From an uncultured Chloroflexus sp. (lineage in GTDB: Bacteria; Chloroflexota; Chloroflexia; Chloroflexales; Chloroflexaceae): DNA of 64,000 nt. The translations under genes were made by a program, and so were the position numbers. Below, in pieces: positions 1 to 10,009 of this stretch; positions within the stretch are counted from its first letter, which is position 1, and every line of letters starts with the position of its first letter. The stretch covers positions 62,001 through 126,000 of the forward strand of contig NZ_CAKZNK010000067.1 of the NCBI RefSeq assembly GCF_937129525.1, written 5' to 3'. The notes below the pieces were generated by a model that saw only the letters and a program-made list of their open reading frames with translations, was not told where the DNA came from and did no database searches.

Positions 1-1214
1 ATCTCGATGCATGCATGCGCTGCGGTCGTTGTCAGAGTGTCTGCCCGGCCCACGCCAGCGGCGCGCTGCTTTCGCCCAAATATCTGATCACCAAGCTGGC
101 TGATTTGCAGCGCGGCGATCCGATCCATTTCAAAGATGGCACGGTGCGAAGGCTGGCCGAATTGCATGGGAACGGCGCAACCGCCGAAACATTGCCGCTG
201 ATCGGGACGGTAATCGAGGCTGAAGAGTTGTGGGCCTGTACCACCTGCAACGCCTGCGTGCATGAATGCCCGGCGATGATCGAACACGTGGATGACATCG
301 TTGATATGCGTCGCCATCTGACGATGATCGCCAGTGAAGTGCCCCAGGGTGTCAAGCGCGTGCTTGAGGGGATTGAGCGGCAGAGTAACCCGTGGCGGTT
401 ACCAGCCCGCGAACGCTCGGCATGGACGGAAGGTCTTGACGTGCCGGTGCTGGCTGAAAAAGAGCAGGTGGAGGTGTTGTATTGGGTTGGTTGCGCGCCT
501 AGCTATGATGAGCGTTCGCGTAAGGTGGCGCGGGCGATGGTACAGCTCATGCAAAAAGCCGGTGTTGATTTCGCCATCCTCGGCGAAGAGGAGTGTTGCA
601 CCGGCGACCCGGCCCGCCGGATGGGTGAAGAACTCCTCTTTCAGTCGCAAGCGCAGCAGGCGATTGAAACCATGCATCAGTACAAATTCCGCACCATCGT
701 GACGACCTGCGCCCACTGCTTTAACAGTATTAAAAATGAATACCCGCAATTTGGCGGACGGGCCGGTGTCGATTACGAGGTCGTGCATCACACCGAATTT
801 CTGGCTCGCCTGGTGCGCGAAGGTAAACTCAAGCCGACGAAAGCGGTGAGCGAACGGGTTGTTTACCATGATCCCTGCTACATTGGGCGCTACAACGACA
901 TCTATGACGATCCACGCAGCCTGCTGAACAGCATCCCCGGCCTTGAGCTGGTGGAAGCGCCGGAGCGCAATCGTGAACGGGCAATGTGTTGTGGCGGCGG
1001 CGGCGGTAACGTCTGGCTGGAACGGTGGGGCGAACGCAACGTGAACGTCATTCGGCTGGAACAGCTCACGGCGCCGCAACCGCAAACACTGGCAGTTGCC
1101 TGCCCGTTCTGCATGGTGATGTTTGAAGATGCAGCCAAAAACACCGGGCGCGCCGAGACGCTCCAGCGCCGTGATGTAGCCGAAATCCTGCTCGAGAGTG
1201 TCAACGCGGCGTAA
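1..1214 (+). CDS. (Fe-S)-binding protein with 4Fe-4S ferredoxin and two CCG domains (heterodisulfide reductase/GlpC-like); 5' end outside window
   Basis: CGRCQSVCP and CTTCNACVHECP ferredoxin clusters; CCG-type motifs 'EECCTGDPARR' and 'HDPCYIGRYN...CCGGGGG'. The frame is open to the window edge. Confidence 0.85.
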   Translation, partial: LDACMRCGRCQSVCPAHASGALLSPKYLITKLADLQRGDPIHFKDGTVRRLAELHGNGATAETLPLIGTVIEAEELWACTTCNACVHECPAMIEHVDDIVDMRRHLTMIASEVPQGVKRVLEGIERQSNPWRLPARERSAWTEGLDVPVLAEKEQVEVLYWVGCAPSYDERSRKVARAMVQLMQKAGVDFAILGEEECCTGDPARRMGEELLFQSQAQQAIETMHQYKFRTIVTTCAHCFNSIKNEYPQFGGRAGVDYEVVHHTEFLARLVREGKLKPTKAVSERVVYHDPCYIGRYNDIYDDPRSLLNSIPGLELVEAPERNRERAMCCGGGGGNVWLERWGERNVNVIRLEQLTAPQPQTLAVACPFCMVMFEDAAKNTGRAETLQRRDVAEILLESVNAA

Positions 1215-1236
1215 TTGAAATGCCACCATCCGGCGA

Positions 1237-1275
1237 CAACCTGGCGGGACGAACAGTGATCGTTCCGCCAGGTTG
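1237..1275. terminator. Putative intrinsic terminator hairpin after the Fe-S protein gene
   Basis: CAACCTGGCGG (1237-1247) pairs with CCGCCAGGTTG (1265-1275); the stem extends inward with a G-U pair. Confidence 0.6.
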
Positions 1276-1290
1276 CGATCTTGATGACAG

Positions 1291-2307
1291 ATGGTACGCT
1301 CACCTTGCATTTCCATCGTATTACCTATCCGCAATGCAGCCGCCACTTTACCGGCATGTTTGCGCTCGCTGGCGCGGCAGACACTGGTAGAGTATGAAGT
1401 CCTGGCCATCGACGATGGCTCACAGGACGAATCGCCAGCAATCGTAGCCGCTGCCGCAGCGCGCGATGCGCGTATTACGCCAGTACAGGCCGGGCCAATC
1501 GGGTTACCCACCGCGCTCAATGTGGGTTTAGACCTGGCGCGAGCGCCAATCGTGGCGCGCATGGACGCTGACGATGTGATGCACCCACAGCGGTTGGAGC
1601 GACAACTGCAAGCCTTGCGCAACCAGCCAGGACTGGCCCTGATCGCCAGTCAGGTGGTTGCCTTCCCGGCGCGGGCGGTGCGCGCCGGTCTGCGCGAATA
1701 TCTGCGCTGGCAAAACCGCGTGCTAACGCCAGAACAGGTAGCTGCCGAGATATATGTGGAAGCGCCTTTTGCGCATCCCTCGGTGATGTACTGGCGGAGC
1801 GCGGCGCAAGAGGTCGGCGGCTATATTGATGGCCCATGGCCGGAAGACTACGAGTTGTGGCTGCGAATGCATGCGGCTGGGTTGCCGATGGCCAAACTCC
1901 CGCGCAATCTACTGGCATGGCGCGAGCGACCTGATCGAGCCACACGCACCGATCCGCGCTACCGTCGGGAAGCATTCGATGAACTGCGCGCTCGCTTTCT
2001 CTCCCAAGATCCTCGTCTGCGCAGCGGCAGACCACTGGTATACTGGGGTGCGGGAAGGGTCACCCGGCAACGAGCGCGCCGGCTTATCGAGCGTGGTTTT
2101 CCGCCGGTTGCCTGGATCGACATCGACCCGGCCAAAATCGGACAGACGATCTGGGGAGCGCCGGTTTGCGCGCCGGCATGGCTCGAACGCCAACCCAAAC
2201 CTTTTGTCCTGGTATACGTCACCAATCACGGCGCGCGTGATCTGATTGACGGATGGCTGACCGAGATGGGATACCGGGTGGGAAGAGATTACCTTGGAGT
2301 GGGATAG
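1291..2307 (+). CDS. Family 2 glycosyltransferase
   Basis: 'ISIVLPIRNAAATLPACLRSLARQ...EVLAIDDGSQDES...ARMDADD' GT2 signature. Confidence 0.88.
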   Translation: MVRSPCISIVLPIRNAAATLPACLRSLARQTLVEYEVLAIDDGSQDESPAIVAAAAARDARITPVQAGPIGLPTALNVGLDLARAPIVARMDADDVMHPQRLERQLQALRNQPGLALIASQVVAFPARAVRAGLREYLRWQNRVLTPEQVAAEIYVEAPFAHPSVMYWRSAAQEVGGYIDGPWPEDYELWLRMHAAGLPMAKLPRNLLAWRERPDRATRTDPRYRREAFDELRARFLSQDPRLRSGRPLVYWGAGRVTRQRARRLIERGFPPVAWIDIDPAKIGQTIWGAPVCAPAWLERQPKPFVLVYVTNHGARDLIDGWLTEMGYRVGRDYLGVG

Positions 2308-2315
2308 GCTGCAAG

Positions 2316-2819
2316 CTACATATCAGATGGCCGACCATCGCGATCATTATTGTCTGGAGTCAGCAACCCGCTGTACAGAGAGCGGAGCAATTCACGCAAC
2401 TGCTGCACCTCATGCTCAGAAAGGGAACGCATGCGTTTGCGCAACCGTTCGTGATGGCGCGGGCGCAAATTACGCAACTTTTCAGCGCCAGCTTCGGTGA
2501 GACAGATCAAACTTACTCGCCGGTCGTTAGGATCAGGACGACGTTCGACATAACCTTTGGCGATCAGGCGGTCGACAATTCCGGTCAAATTGGAATTGTC
2601 GCACATCATGCGCGCGCTGATCTCACTGAGCGGCACCCCGCTGCGTGAGGCATAATTCAAGATCATGAATTGCGGCACAGTCAGATCTTCGCCTCGCAGA
2701 TCGTAGCGATTGTACATTTCGAGTATCGAGTGAACCTGACGCAGCAAGGTATAAGCTTCGAGTTCAGGTGTCGTCTCACTACTCTGCTGCCATCCGGTAG
2801 GCTCGGTGGAGAGGCTCAT
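2316..2819 (-). CDS. MarR family transcriptional regulator
   Basis: Winged HTH 'LSEISARMMCDNSNLTGIVDRLIAKGYVERRPDPNDRRVSLICLTEAG' is typical of MarR. Confidence 0.9.
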   Translation of the reverse strand: MSLSTEPTGWQQSSETTPELEAYTLLRQVHSILEMYNRYDLRGEDLTVPQFMILNYASRSGVPLSEISARMMCDNSNLTGIVDRLIAKGYVERRPDPNDRRVSLICLTEAGAEKLRNLRPRHHERLRKRMRSLSEHEVQQLRELLRSLYSGLLTPDNNDRDGRPSDM

Positions 2820-2933
2820 CGCAGTCTCCTCACTAGTGCGCTGGAGGCGCAGGGGTAGGAGCCAATAATACCAGTCATCATCTCAGGCAAACAGGATCGA
2901 TAGTTGTCTGCCGTATAATTCCTGCTACATGCA

Positions 2934-2962
2934 ACTATAACATGATTACCATGGCATGTCAA
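2934..2962 (-). promoter_or_regulatory. Predicted sigma70-type promoter for the marR-like gene, with inverted repeats in the spacer and over the -10
   Basis: Minus strand TTGACA (2962-2957), 17-nt spacer, TATAGT (2939-2934). ACATG-N10-CATGT (2940-2959) spans the spacer; ATAGTTG/CAACTAT (2900-2906/2932-2938) overlaps the -10. Confidence 0.55.
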
Positions 2963-3008
2963 CATTGTTTCAAATGAAATAGTTTCAACTTACCAGGGAG
3001 GTTTCAGG

Positions 3009-3851
3009 GTGCAGACACCGCAGCCACGCTACGAACAAATCATCACCATTTCCTTCATCGTCACCATTGGGCTGGCCATTTCGTTCTTGATTGAAAGCAG
3101 CGCGGTCAACCCGCGGTTTGCTTTCGGCGGCGACCTGCCCGAGGTCAGCTTATCCTGGTTGTTAGTCGGATCGCTGGCATTCATTGCCGCGCTCGGAGCA
3201 AGCTGGACGGTGCGCAATCATCCGCACCCAATAAACTGGTTGGTACGCAGATTTGGACCATTCCGCAACATCACGCCAGCGCTATGGATCTTGCCAGGAT
3301 TAAACGTTGTGGCGGCATACGCCTTCTGGCAGCTCTTCAATCCGGTTTTGGGCGGAACAGCCTTCGTGCTGGCGTTCATCATCACTGCGGGCACACTCTT
3401 CGTGATTCTGGTTGCGCAGTATTTCAGCCTTGACCGCCAGCCAGAGGTACATACGCCAGCGCAGATCGTGTTGCATATCATCGGCTACCTGATCGCATTC
3501 AGTAGCTTTAGCGCGATATACTACACACGTTACCGCACCCTCTACTCGGCAACGCTGGTAGCGCTGGTGGCAGCGCTCTTGATCTACGCCCTCTTAAACC
3601 TTCAACGCCGTCCTGTTGCCACAGGCGTGGCGCTGATCGCCGGCCTGGGGATCGCCGAGCTCATGTGGGCGCTGAACTACTGGCAAACAACCTTTCTGAT
3701 GGCCGGTGTGGTCTTGCTGACAGTGTTATACGTTGTCATCGGCTTACTGGGCAACGCTCGAATCGGCCAACTGGATCGACGCTTGATCATCGAATATAGT
3801 CTGCTAGGGATTTTGCTGATCGGAGGAGTGGCTATTCTCTCACTGACTTGA
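3009..3851 (+). CDS. Hypothetical multi-pass membrane protein
   Basis: Long ORF with many hydrophobic segments; GGGAGG ribosome-binding-like site before the GTG start; divergent from marR. Confidence 0.75.
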   Translation: MQTPQPRYEQIITISFIVTIGLAISFLIESSAVNPRFAFGGDLPEVSLSWLLVGSLAFIAALGASWTVRNHPHPINWLVRRFGPFRNITPALWILPGLNVVAAYAFWQLFNPVLGGTAFVLAFIITAGTLFVILVAQYFSLDRQPEVHTPAQIVLHIIGYLIAFSSFSAIYYTRYRTLYSATLVALVAALLIYALLNLQRRPVATGVALIAGLGIAELMWALNYWQTTFLMAGVVLLTVLYVVIGLLGNARIGQLDRRLIIEYSLLGILLIGGVAILSLT

Positions 3852-3971
3852 AAATAACTGTGAAGAAGCTTCTTCACTGGTCAATGACCAGCCGATCATC
3901 AGTTCAGCAAAGGATGCGCGCCAGTTGAAGATCGGTCTTGCCGGGTAAGCTGCTTTCTGCTACACTTACTC

Positions 3972-5114
3972 ATGCTTTGGCTAATAGTACCCCAGCTTCA
4001 TCGCGGCGACCTCATCCTTCCGGCCGCCGCCGGGAGAATGCGCGTGCGACACTTGATTGACACGTGGCGGCAGCGTCTCGATCCCGTTCTGCTTTTCGTT
4101 GGATACCGCTGGCTGGCTTGGTTAAGCGCCGGTGTTGTCTTCACGCTCCCTGGTCACACCACGGCTCATCTATCGCAACAGGCCGGTCTCCTGCTGCTGG
4201 TGTTGATCGTCACCCTGGCGATTACTCGCCAGGCCACAAATTACCTGCGCCTGATGCAACGCCGGCCAGTGTTACTCGCACTTGACATCATTCTGGGGTG
4301 GATTGTCGTCAAACTGAGTGGCGAATCGTTTCTGCCCTTTGGGCCATATGCGCTGGGCAGTCTGATCGCGCCAGCGCTGTTGTTTGGCTGGCGTGGCGCG
4401 CTTATTAGCGGAATTAGCGCCAGCCTGCTAAATCTGGTACCTGGAACAACCCTGGCAGCCTCTGATCCAACCGGTATTCAGGCCGGCATACCACTCTTCT
4501 TCTCCCTTGCCTGGGCAGCACTGGCAGCATGGCAACGTTCGCGGCTTGACTTTGCAACGCGACAACGCATGCGCTTGCCGGATGAAGCTGAGCCGACCGC
4601 GACCTCGGGCCGCGCAGCACTGCCGGGTAGCGAGAACATCAATCCGGCGCCAGACTGGTATCCCACTGCGAGTGCCGGCGTTCGTCGGAGCGCCGAGTTA
4701 GCGCCCGCCGTCTCGCTCCGGCCTGATTTACGGCTCGCGATCACCCAACTGGTTGAGGGTGAACGGCAGCGTGGCGGTTTGCAGGTGGATTGCCGGATTG
4801 AAGGCACGCTCCAACGCCTGACTATAGCGCAACAGAGTGTCTTGCTCAGAGCTACTCAGGAAGCGCTGGCGAATGTACGTCGTCATGCTCACGCTTCGTC
4901 TTGCTCCGTTCAACTGCGCGTCGATGAGCAGGCGGCCATTTTGCAGATCGATGACGATGGCGTTGGTCTCCTTGATGGCACGTATGAACGGCCTCATCTC
5001 CATGCACTGCGCGCGCTCCGCTATCGAGTCGCCGAACTCGATGGTCAGCTTGCCGTCTTTGAAGGCGAGCGCGGCGGCCTGACCGTGCGCGTGCAACTTC
5101 CGCTCGAACCCTGA
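3972..5114 (+). CDS. Membrane sensor with C-terminal HATPase_c domain (histidine-kinase-like)
   Basis: Several N-terminal TM segments; C-terminal 'RATQEALANVRRHAHASSCSV' (N-box) and 'DDDGVGL' (G-box). Confidence 0.75.
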   Translation: MLWLIVPQLHRGDLILPAAAGRMRVRHLIDTWRQRLDPVLLFVGYRWLAWLSAGVVFTLPGHTTAHLSQQAGLLLLVLIVTLAITRQATNYLRLMQRRPVLLALDIILGWIVVKLSGESFLPFGPYALGSLIAPALLFGWRGALISGISASLLNLVPGTTLAASDPTGIQAGIPLFFSLAWAALAAWQRSRLDFATRQRMRLPDEAEPTATSGRAALPGSENINPAPDWYPTASAGVRRSAELAPAVSLRPDLRLAITQLVEGERQRGGLQVDCRIEGTLQRLTIAQQSVLLRATQEALANVRRHAHASSCSVQLRVDEQAAILQIDDDGVGLLDGTYERPHLHALRALRYRVAELDGQLAVFEGERGGLTVRVQLPLEP

Positions 5115-5182
5115 AGTTGCGGTATCATGCCAACGAATGCTCATTGCCTGGCGAATGAGCATCGAATGAGGAGTTGGAAGGC

Positions 5183-6904
5183 ATGAAACCGCGCCGTTTT
5201 TGGCATGCGCCGGCCCTGGTTGTCGCGCTGGCGCTACTTGGTTACGGTATCTGGCTACCGGTTGAACAAGAACCACGCTGGTTACTTTTGCTCTGGATCG
5301 GTGGACCACTGGCAGGGCTGGTATTGCTCAGCCGGTTAAGCGATACGTCACCAGGGAGTGAGCTGGCGCGCGCGGTTTCACGAGTTGGTGGTGTCATTAT
5401 TATCGGCTTTCTGATGCTGAGTCTGCAATTACTGCGCCAGCAATTTGTGCAGGCCGGCGCCATCAGCAACTACGTTGTCGTAAGCGCTGAAGGAAATACG
5501 ACCAGTAATGTGCGTCCGGTACTGGCCACGCAGCGTGTGATTCGAGGCTCAATGTTCGACCGACGTGGTCGCACCCTCGTTGAAAGCGTTCTGGTCAATG
5601 GCATTGCGCGTCGCACCTACCCGCTGGCCGGTCAATACGATATGAGCGCGTTTGGTCATATCCTGGGTTTCTTTAGCACGCGCTATGGTCAGAGCGGTCT
5701 GGAGGCTATCTACAACGAGTATCTGTCGGGTGAACGCGGCAACGAATGGCAGTTGCTGCTGAGTGAATGGACAGGTGAAACGCAACGGGGCAACTCGCTG
5801 ACATTAACGCTTGACGCCGAGCTACAAGCGCGCGTGGCGGCGCTCCTCGGCAACCGGCAGGGCGCGGTTGTGGTGCTTGATCCACGCACGGGGGCAATCC
5901 TGGCGCTGGTCAGTCGGCCCGGCTTCGATCCGGGTCAACTGGTCGTTGATCCGGCTGCGCCCGATCTGGCGGCGGAACGACAGCGGGTGAGCGATTACTG
6001 GTCTCAATTGAATCGTGACGACTCTGGGCAGCCACTACTCAATCGGGCAACCCAAGGGCGCTATCCACCCGGTTCAACGTTTAAAACGGTGACGGCAGTC
6101 GCAGTGCTCGAACACCCATTTCAAGGCCAACCCAACCAGATTACGTGTCCGAACGAATATTTTCCGCAACCTGACGCGCCGCCAATTGTGAATGCTGTCG
6201 ATAATCTCGGCGCGCGGATCGGGGAACCGGCTACGTTAGAGCGAGTCTATGCGTTTTCCTGTAACACGGCTTTTGCCCAGTATGCAGTGCGACTCGGCGC
6301 CGACCGCCTCGCCGAAGTAGCGCAGCGATTTGACATCTTTTTGCCAAACCGGATACCGTCCGGTTTTCGCCCACTGCGTGATCTACCTTCTGATCCAAGC
6401 CTGCTGGCAGTTCGGCCTGACTTTCTGGATCAACCGCGCGCGCTTGCCGACACCGGTTACGGCCAGGGCCAGTTGCTTGTCACGCCGTTGCAAATGGCGA
6501 TGGTTGCAGCGACGATTGCCAATGACGGGGTGATGATGCAGCCCTATTTGGTGCAACGGATCACGCGCCCTGACGGGAGTGAAATCTGGTGGACAGGTCA
6601 ACATGCGATACGTCGCGTAATGGCAAGCGGCACTGCGCGTCGAATGCGTGAATATATGGCGGCAGTAGCTCAATATGGCTTCGGCAGTGTCATTTCGCAG
6701 ATGGTCAATCAACCAGTGGGTGGCAAATCGGGCACAGCCGAGCATGTGCCGGGCGCGCCGCCACATGCCTGGTTTATTGCCATTGGCCCCCTTGAAACAC
6801 CACGCTATGCGGTTGCGGTGATCATCGAGCAGGGTGGCGAAGGGAGTGGCGCGGCTGCCCGGCTGGCCGGTGAAGTGCTGGCGGCAGCCTTTGCCCTCGA
6901 ATAG
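5183..6904 (+). CDS. Penicillin-binding protein (transpeptidase, FtsI/PbpA-like)
   Basis: 'RYPPGSTFKTVTA' SxxK motif, 'SCNTAF' SxN motif, 'GGKSGTAEH' KTG-like motif; N-terminal TMs. Confidence 0.88.
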   Translation: MKPRRFWHAPALVVALALLGYGIWLPVEQEPRWLLLLWIGGPLAGLVLLSRLSDTSPGSELARAVSRVGGVIIIGFLMLSLQLLRQQFVQAGAISNYVVVSAEGNTTSNVRPVLATQRVIRGSMFDRRGRTLVESVLVNGIARRTYPLAGQYDMSAFGHILGFFSTRYGQSGLEAIYNEYLSGERGNEWQLLLSEWTGETQRGNSLTLTLDAELQARVAALLGNRQGAVVVLDPRTGAILALVSRPGFDPGQLVVDPAAPDLAAERQRVSDYWSQLNRDDSGQPLLNRATQGRYPPGSTFKTVTAVAVLEHPFQGQPNQITCPNEYFPQPDAPPIVNAVDNLGARIGEPATLERVYAFSCNTAFAQYAVRLGADRLAEVAQRFDIFLPNRIPSGFRPLRDLPSDPSLLAVRPDFLDQPRALADTGYGQGQLLVTPLQMAMVAATIANDGVMMQPYLVQRITRPDGSEIWWTGQHAIRRVMASGTARRMREYMAAVAQYGFGSVISQMVNQPVGGKSGTAEHVPGAPPHAWFIAIGPLETPRYAVAVIIEQGGEGSGAAARLAGEVLAAAFALE

Positions 6905-7230
6905 CCGGTATTGCGCTATGCGCTATCATCACCGCAGGATGGTAATGGCAGGCTGGCAAACATTAACCTCGTAACAGAGCTGCTCGAACCCGTAACATTC
7001 GAGTGGATGTAGGGCGTGGCGAAATGGTTTAACATGAACCTACCAGCAGCGTGTGCTCGGCTGAGATGGATGCAACAAAGACACATGCATCCGAACCTGT
7101 CAGAAACCAGATTGCGATCCACAATGAAGAGTCACAGTCACCGCGCGCCAGCGCGCCGATGAGAAATATGATTGCGCCACCAGCAAGGGAAAACCGGCAA
7201 CAGACTGCGCGGCGAGCTTACGAAGTCACG

Positions 7231-8553
7231 ATGCAAGCTCACATGCGCCAACCGATCACACACCGCGTTCGCTTCATTCCGGTGCCTTTAGCTGGCAGTA
7301 TGCTGATGTGGTTGGCAGTTATCAGCCTGATCGCCTGCGCCATGCAACCTGCGCCGCCACCATCGCCAACAATGCCGCAACTCGAACCGACACCGACGAT
7401 GCAGTCGGTGTCTACTCCTGTCAGTGTTGCATCTCCAACCCCCCGACCGCCGCTCGATGCAACACTGCGTCAGCAGATCTTTACCGAGGTATGGACGACC
7501 ATCAACGAGCACTATCTCGATCCCACCTTCAATGGAGTGGATTGGAACGCCGCGCGGGCCGAATATGGCCCCCGCGCGCTGGCAGCGGAAGATGACGACA
7601 CCTTCTTTGCCGTGATTAGCGGGATGGTACGGCTACTGCGCGACGACCATTCACGCTTTGTGCCACCACAGGCGGTCGAGGCCGAAGATCGGCTGACCAG
7701 CGGACGCGAAGAGCAGGTTGGCATTGGGGTTACAACTTTGCGTCTGGCTGACGGTCTCTTGATTCAGAACGTCTTTCCTGCCAGTCCAGCAGCACAGGCC
7801 GGGCTCCGCCCGCGCGACCGGATTGTTGCCATCGATGGCCGCGCGTTCACGCTCGGTTCAATCGAAGGGCCGCCGGGCAGTCGGGTTCGGCTGGTTGTTG
7901 TCCAACCAGAGGGGGGCGCGCTGGAATTGGAACTGGTGCGCGAACGAGTAGAAGGGCGCATCGAGCCACTGGTGTTGCGACTACCAAACGACATTGCTTA
8001 TGTGAGTATCAGCACGCTCTGGGTGCAAGACATGCACGAGCAGGTAGCGGCGGCGCTGCAACGCCTCGTTGCCGAGCGACCACTGCGCGGGGTCATTCTC
8101 GATCTGCGCAGCAATCCAGGTGGGTGGCGCGACGTATTGAGTGGCCTGCTCGGTCACTTCGTCATCGGCGAAGCAGGCTACTTCATCAGTCGGAAGGGAG
8201 AGACACCATTGCTGGTAACGGCCCGCGAACCCGATCTGCGCGGCCTGCGCTTAGCCGTGCTGATCGATCGGGGCACTGCATCGTATGCCGAACTGTTGGC
8301 GGCAATTCTCCAGCGTGAAGCGGGAGCTATCGTAATCGGAACGCCATCAGCCGGCAATACCGAGACGATCTACGCCTACGAAATCACTGGTGGCGCGCGA
8401 TTGTGGGTTGCGCAAGAGAACTTCCGCCTCACCGACGGTTCAGACCTCGAAGGGCGAGGCGTGCAACCAGATGTGCAACCAGGCAAGGATTGGACTCGTT
8501 TCCGCTTAGAGGCGGATCCATGGATCAGGGCAGCATTGGAGCTGATGCAATGA
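7231..8553 (+). CDS. S41 family peptidase with PDZ domain, probable lipoprotein
   Basis: Lipobox-like 'VISLIACAMQ'; PDZ 'GLLIQNVFPASPAAQAGLRPRDRIVAIDG'; 'GVILDLRSNPGG' and 'DRGTASYAE' S41 motifs. The track ORF starts at 7051, but the signal peptide favours 7231 or 7243. Confidence 0.8.
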   Translation: MQAHMRQPITHRVRFIPVPLAGSMLMWLAVISLIACAMQPAPPPSPTMPQLEPTPTMQSVSTPVSVASPTPRPPLDATLRQQIFTEVWTTINEHYLDPTFNGVDWNAARAEYGPRALAAEDDDTFFAVISGMVRLLRDDHSRFVPPQAVEAEDRLTSGREEQVGIGVTTLRLADGLLIQNVFPASPAAQAGLRPRDRIVAIDGRAFTLGSIEGPPGSRVRLVVVQPEGGALELELVRERVEGRIEPLVLRLPNDIAYVSISTLWVQDMHEQVAAALQRLVAERPLRGVILDLRSNPGGWRDVLSGLLGHFVIGEAGYFISRKGETPLLVTAREPDLRGLRLAVLIDRGTASYAELLAAILQREAGAIVIGTPSAGNTETIYAYEITGGARLWVAQENFRLTDGSDLEGRGVQPDVQPGKDWTRFRLEADPWIRAALELMQ

Positions 8554-8605
8554 TGTGATCGGGAACAGCTTGAAGAGTGATTTTGCCCGAAACCGAGCCT
8601 GACCC

Positions 8606-8649
8606 TACCAACTCATTCGCCCGCTGAAGAGCGGGCGAATGAGTTGGTA
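8606..8649. terminator. Bidirectional terminator between convergent S41 peptidase and sigA genes
   Basis: Perfect 20-bp stem TACCAACTCATTCGCCCGCT / AGCGGGCGAATGAGTTGGTA with a 4-nt loop. Confidence 0.85.
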
Positions 8650-8727
8650 ATTATATTTACACTATCGCGCTAACCGACCACAGCGCAGCAACACGCGCTC
8701 ATGAAGCCTGTCAGGCGTTGTCAGTTT

Positions 8728-9765
8728 CTACTCAAGATAATCGCGTAGATGCTGACCAACCTCAGGGCTGCGCAGACGGCGCAGCGCCTCAGCTTCGATC
8801 TGACGAGCGCGCTCGCGGGTCATCCCAAGGACACGGCCAACCTCTTCGAGGGTACGGCGACGCCCATCGATCAGGCCGTAACGCAGATCGATGATGCGGC
8901 GCTCACGGTCGTTAAGCTGATCGAGCGCAGCGCTGAGATCACGGCGCAAGAGCTTTTGCGCGGCAATCTCGCCCGGCGTTGGCAGATCGTCATCGGTCAG
9001 AAAATCGCCGAGCGTATGTTCGCCTTCATCGCCGACCGGTGTTTCGAGCGAGACGGGACGACGGGCGGCTTCAAGCACGCGCTGAATGCGCTCAACCGGT
9101 TGACCGAGGGCCATCGCAATTTCTTCAGCCGTTGGCTGTCGCTCGAGCGACTGCGCCAACCGGTCAGCAATGCGTTTGACCTGACCAACCGATTCGCTCA
9201 TATGCACTGGCAGTCGAATTGTTCGGCCCTGCTCGGCAATAGCGCGAGTAACTGCCTGGCGGATCCACCAGGTTGCGTAGGTGCTGAAGCGATTACCTTT
9301 GTGGTAATCAAACTTTTCAACTGCCCGCATCAGGCCGATATTACCTTCCTGGATCAGATCGAGCAGAGAGAGGCCACGACCGACATACTTCTTGGCGATA
9401 CTCACCACCAGACGCAGATTTGCCTGGATCAAGTGGCGACGCGCCTCCTCGCCCTGCTGCACTGCTTTCAACAGCTCACACCGCTCGCGTGGCGTCAGAT
9501 TGGTTTCAGTGGCCAAGCGCTCTTCGGCGGCATTGCCGCGTTCGATCCGTTCGGCCAATTCGACTTCTTCGGCGGCAGTAAGTAACGAAACGCGACCAAT
9601 TTCTTGCAGATAATGCTGAACGGCATCGAGCGCCGGCTCAACCCGCTCAACCTCGCTGAGATCGGGAGGGAGCAACTCTTCTTCGTGCCCGAAATGGTCA
9701 TCGTGCTCACGCGCAGCGAGAGACACTTCTTCAAGGTTCCAATTTGCAGGTCGACGCTTGAGCAT
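8728..9765 (-). CDS. sigA: RNA polymerase primary-type sigma factor (RpoD/SigA)
   Basis: '[54 protein letters not shown]' region 2 and '[27 protein letters not shown]' region 4. Confidence 0.93.
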   Translation of the reverse strand: MLKRRPANWNLEEVSLAAREHDDHFGHEEELLPPDLSEVERVEPALDAVQHYLQEIGRVSLLTAAEEVELAERIERGNAAEERLATETNLTPRERCELLKAVQQGEEARRHLIQANLRLVVSIAKKYVGRGLSLLDLIQEGNIGLMRAVEKFDYHKGNRFSTYATWWIRQAVTRAIAEQGRTIRLPVHMSESVGQVKRIADRLAQSLERQPTAEEIAMALGQPVERIQRVLEAARRPVSLETPVGDEGEHTLGDFLTDDDLPTPGEIAAQKLLRRDLSAALDQLNDRERRIIDLRYGLIDGRRRTLEEVGRVLGMTRERARQIEAEALRRLRSPEVGQHLRDYLE

Positions 9766-9912
9766 TGGCGGGCACTCCTGCTAACTACATAGCAATGACA
9801 AGACAAAGCGCACAAGTCCTCCACTATTGCGGAGATGCCATCAGAGGCGCCCAGCACGTAACGAAACGGGGTAACGTGTGAGGTCGAAACCGTCGAGGAA
9901 GTGACGGCTTTC

Positions 9913-9933
9913 GCTGTTATCTCTGATAACAGC
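9913..9933. promoter_or_regulatory. Perfect inverted repeat at the predicted sigA transcription start
   Basis: GCTGTTATC-TCT-GATAACAGC, 9-bp arms. Confidence 0.6.
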
Positions 9934-9940
9934 AAATGTA

Positions 9941-9969
9941 AGTATACGAGTGATAACGCAATTTGTCAA
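9941..9969 (-). promoter_or_regulatory. Predicted sigma70-type promoter for sigA
   Basis: Minus strand TTGACA (9969-9964), 17-nt spacer, TATACT (9946-9941). Confidence 0.65.
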
Positions 9970-10009
9970 GCACTTTGCACACGATTTGTTCACATCCTCT
10001 TATCAGCTA

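Noticed and set aside
399-1622. 407-aa minus-strand ORF
   Set aside because: Antisense to the Fe-S protein and glycosyltransferase genes; no family motifs.
6905-7050. tRNA-like segment (CTCGAACCC...) between PBP and S41 genes
   Set aside because: Could not form a cloverleaf with matching acceptor and T arms by inspection.
8749-9585. 278-aa plus-strand ORF
   Set aside because: Antisense to sigA; composition and lack of motifs indicate a shadow ORF.
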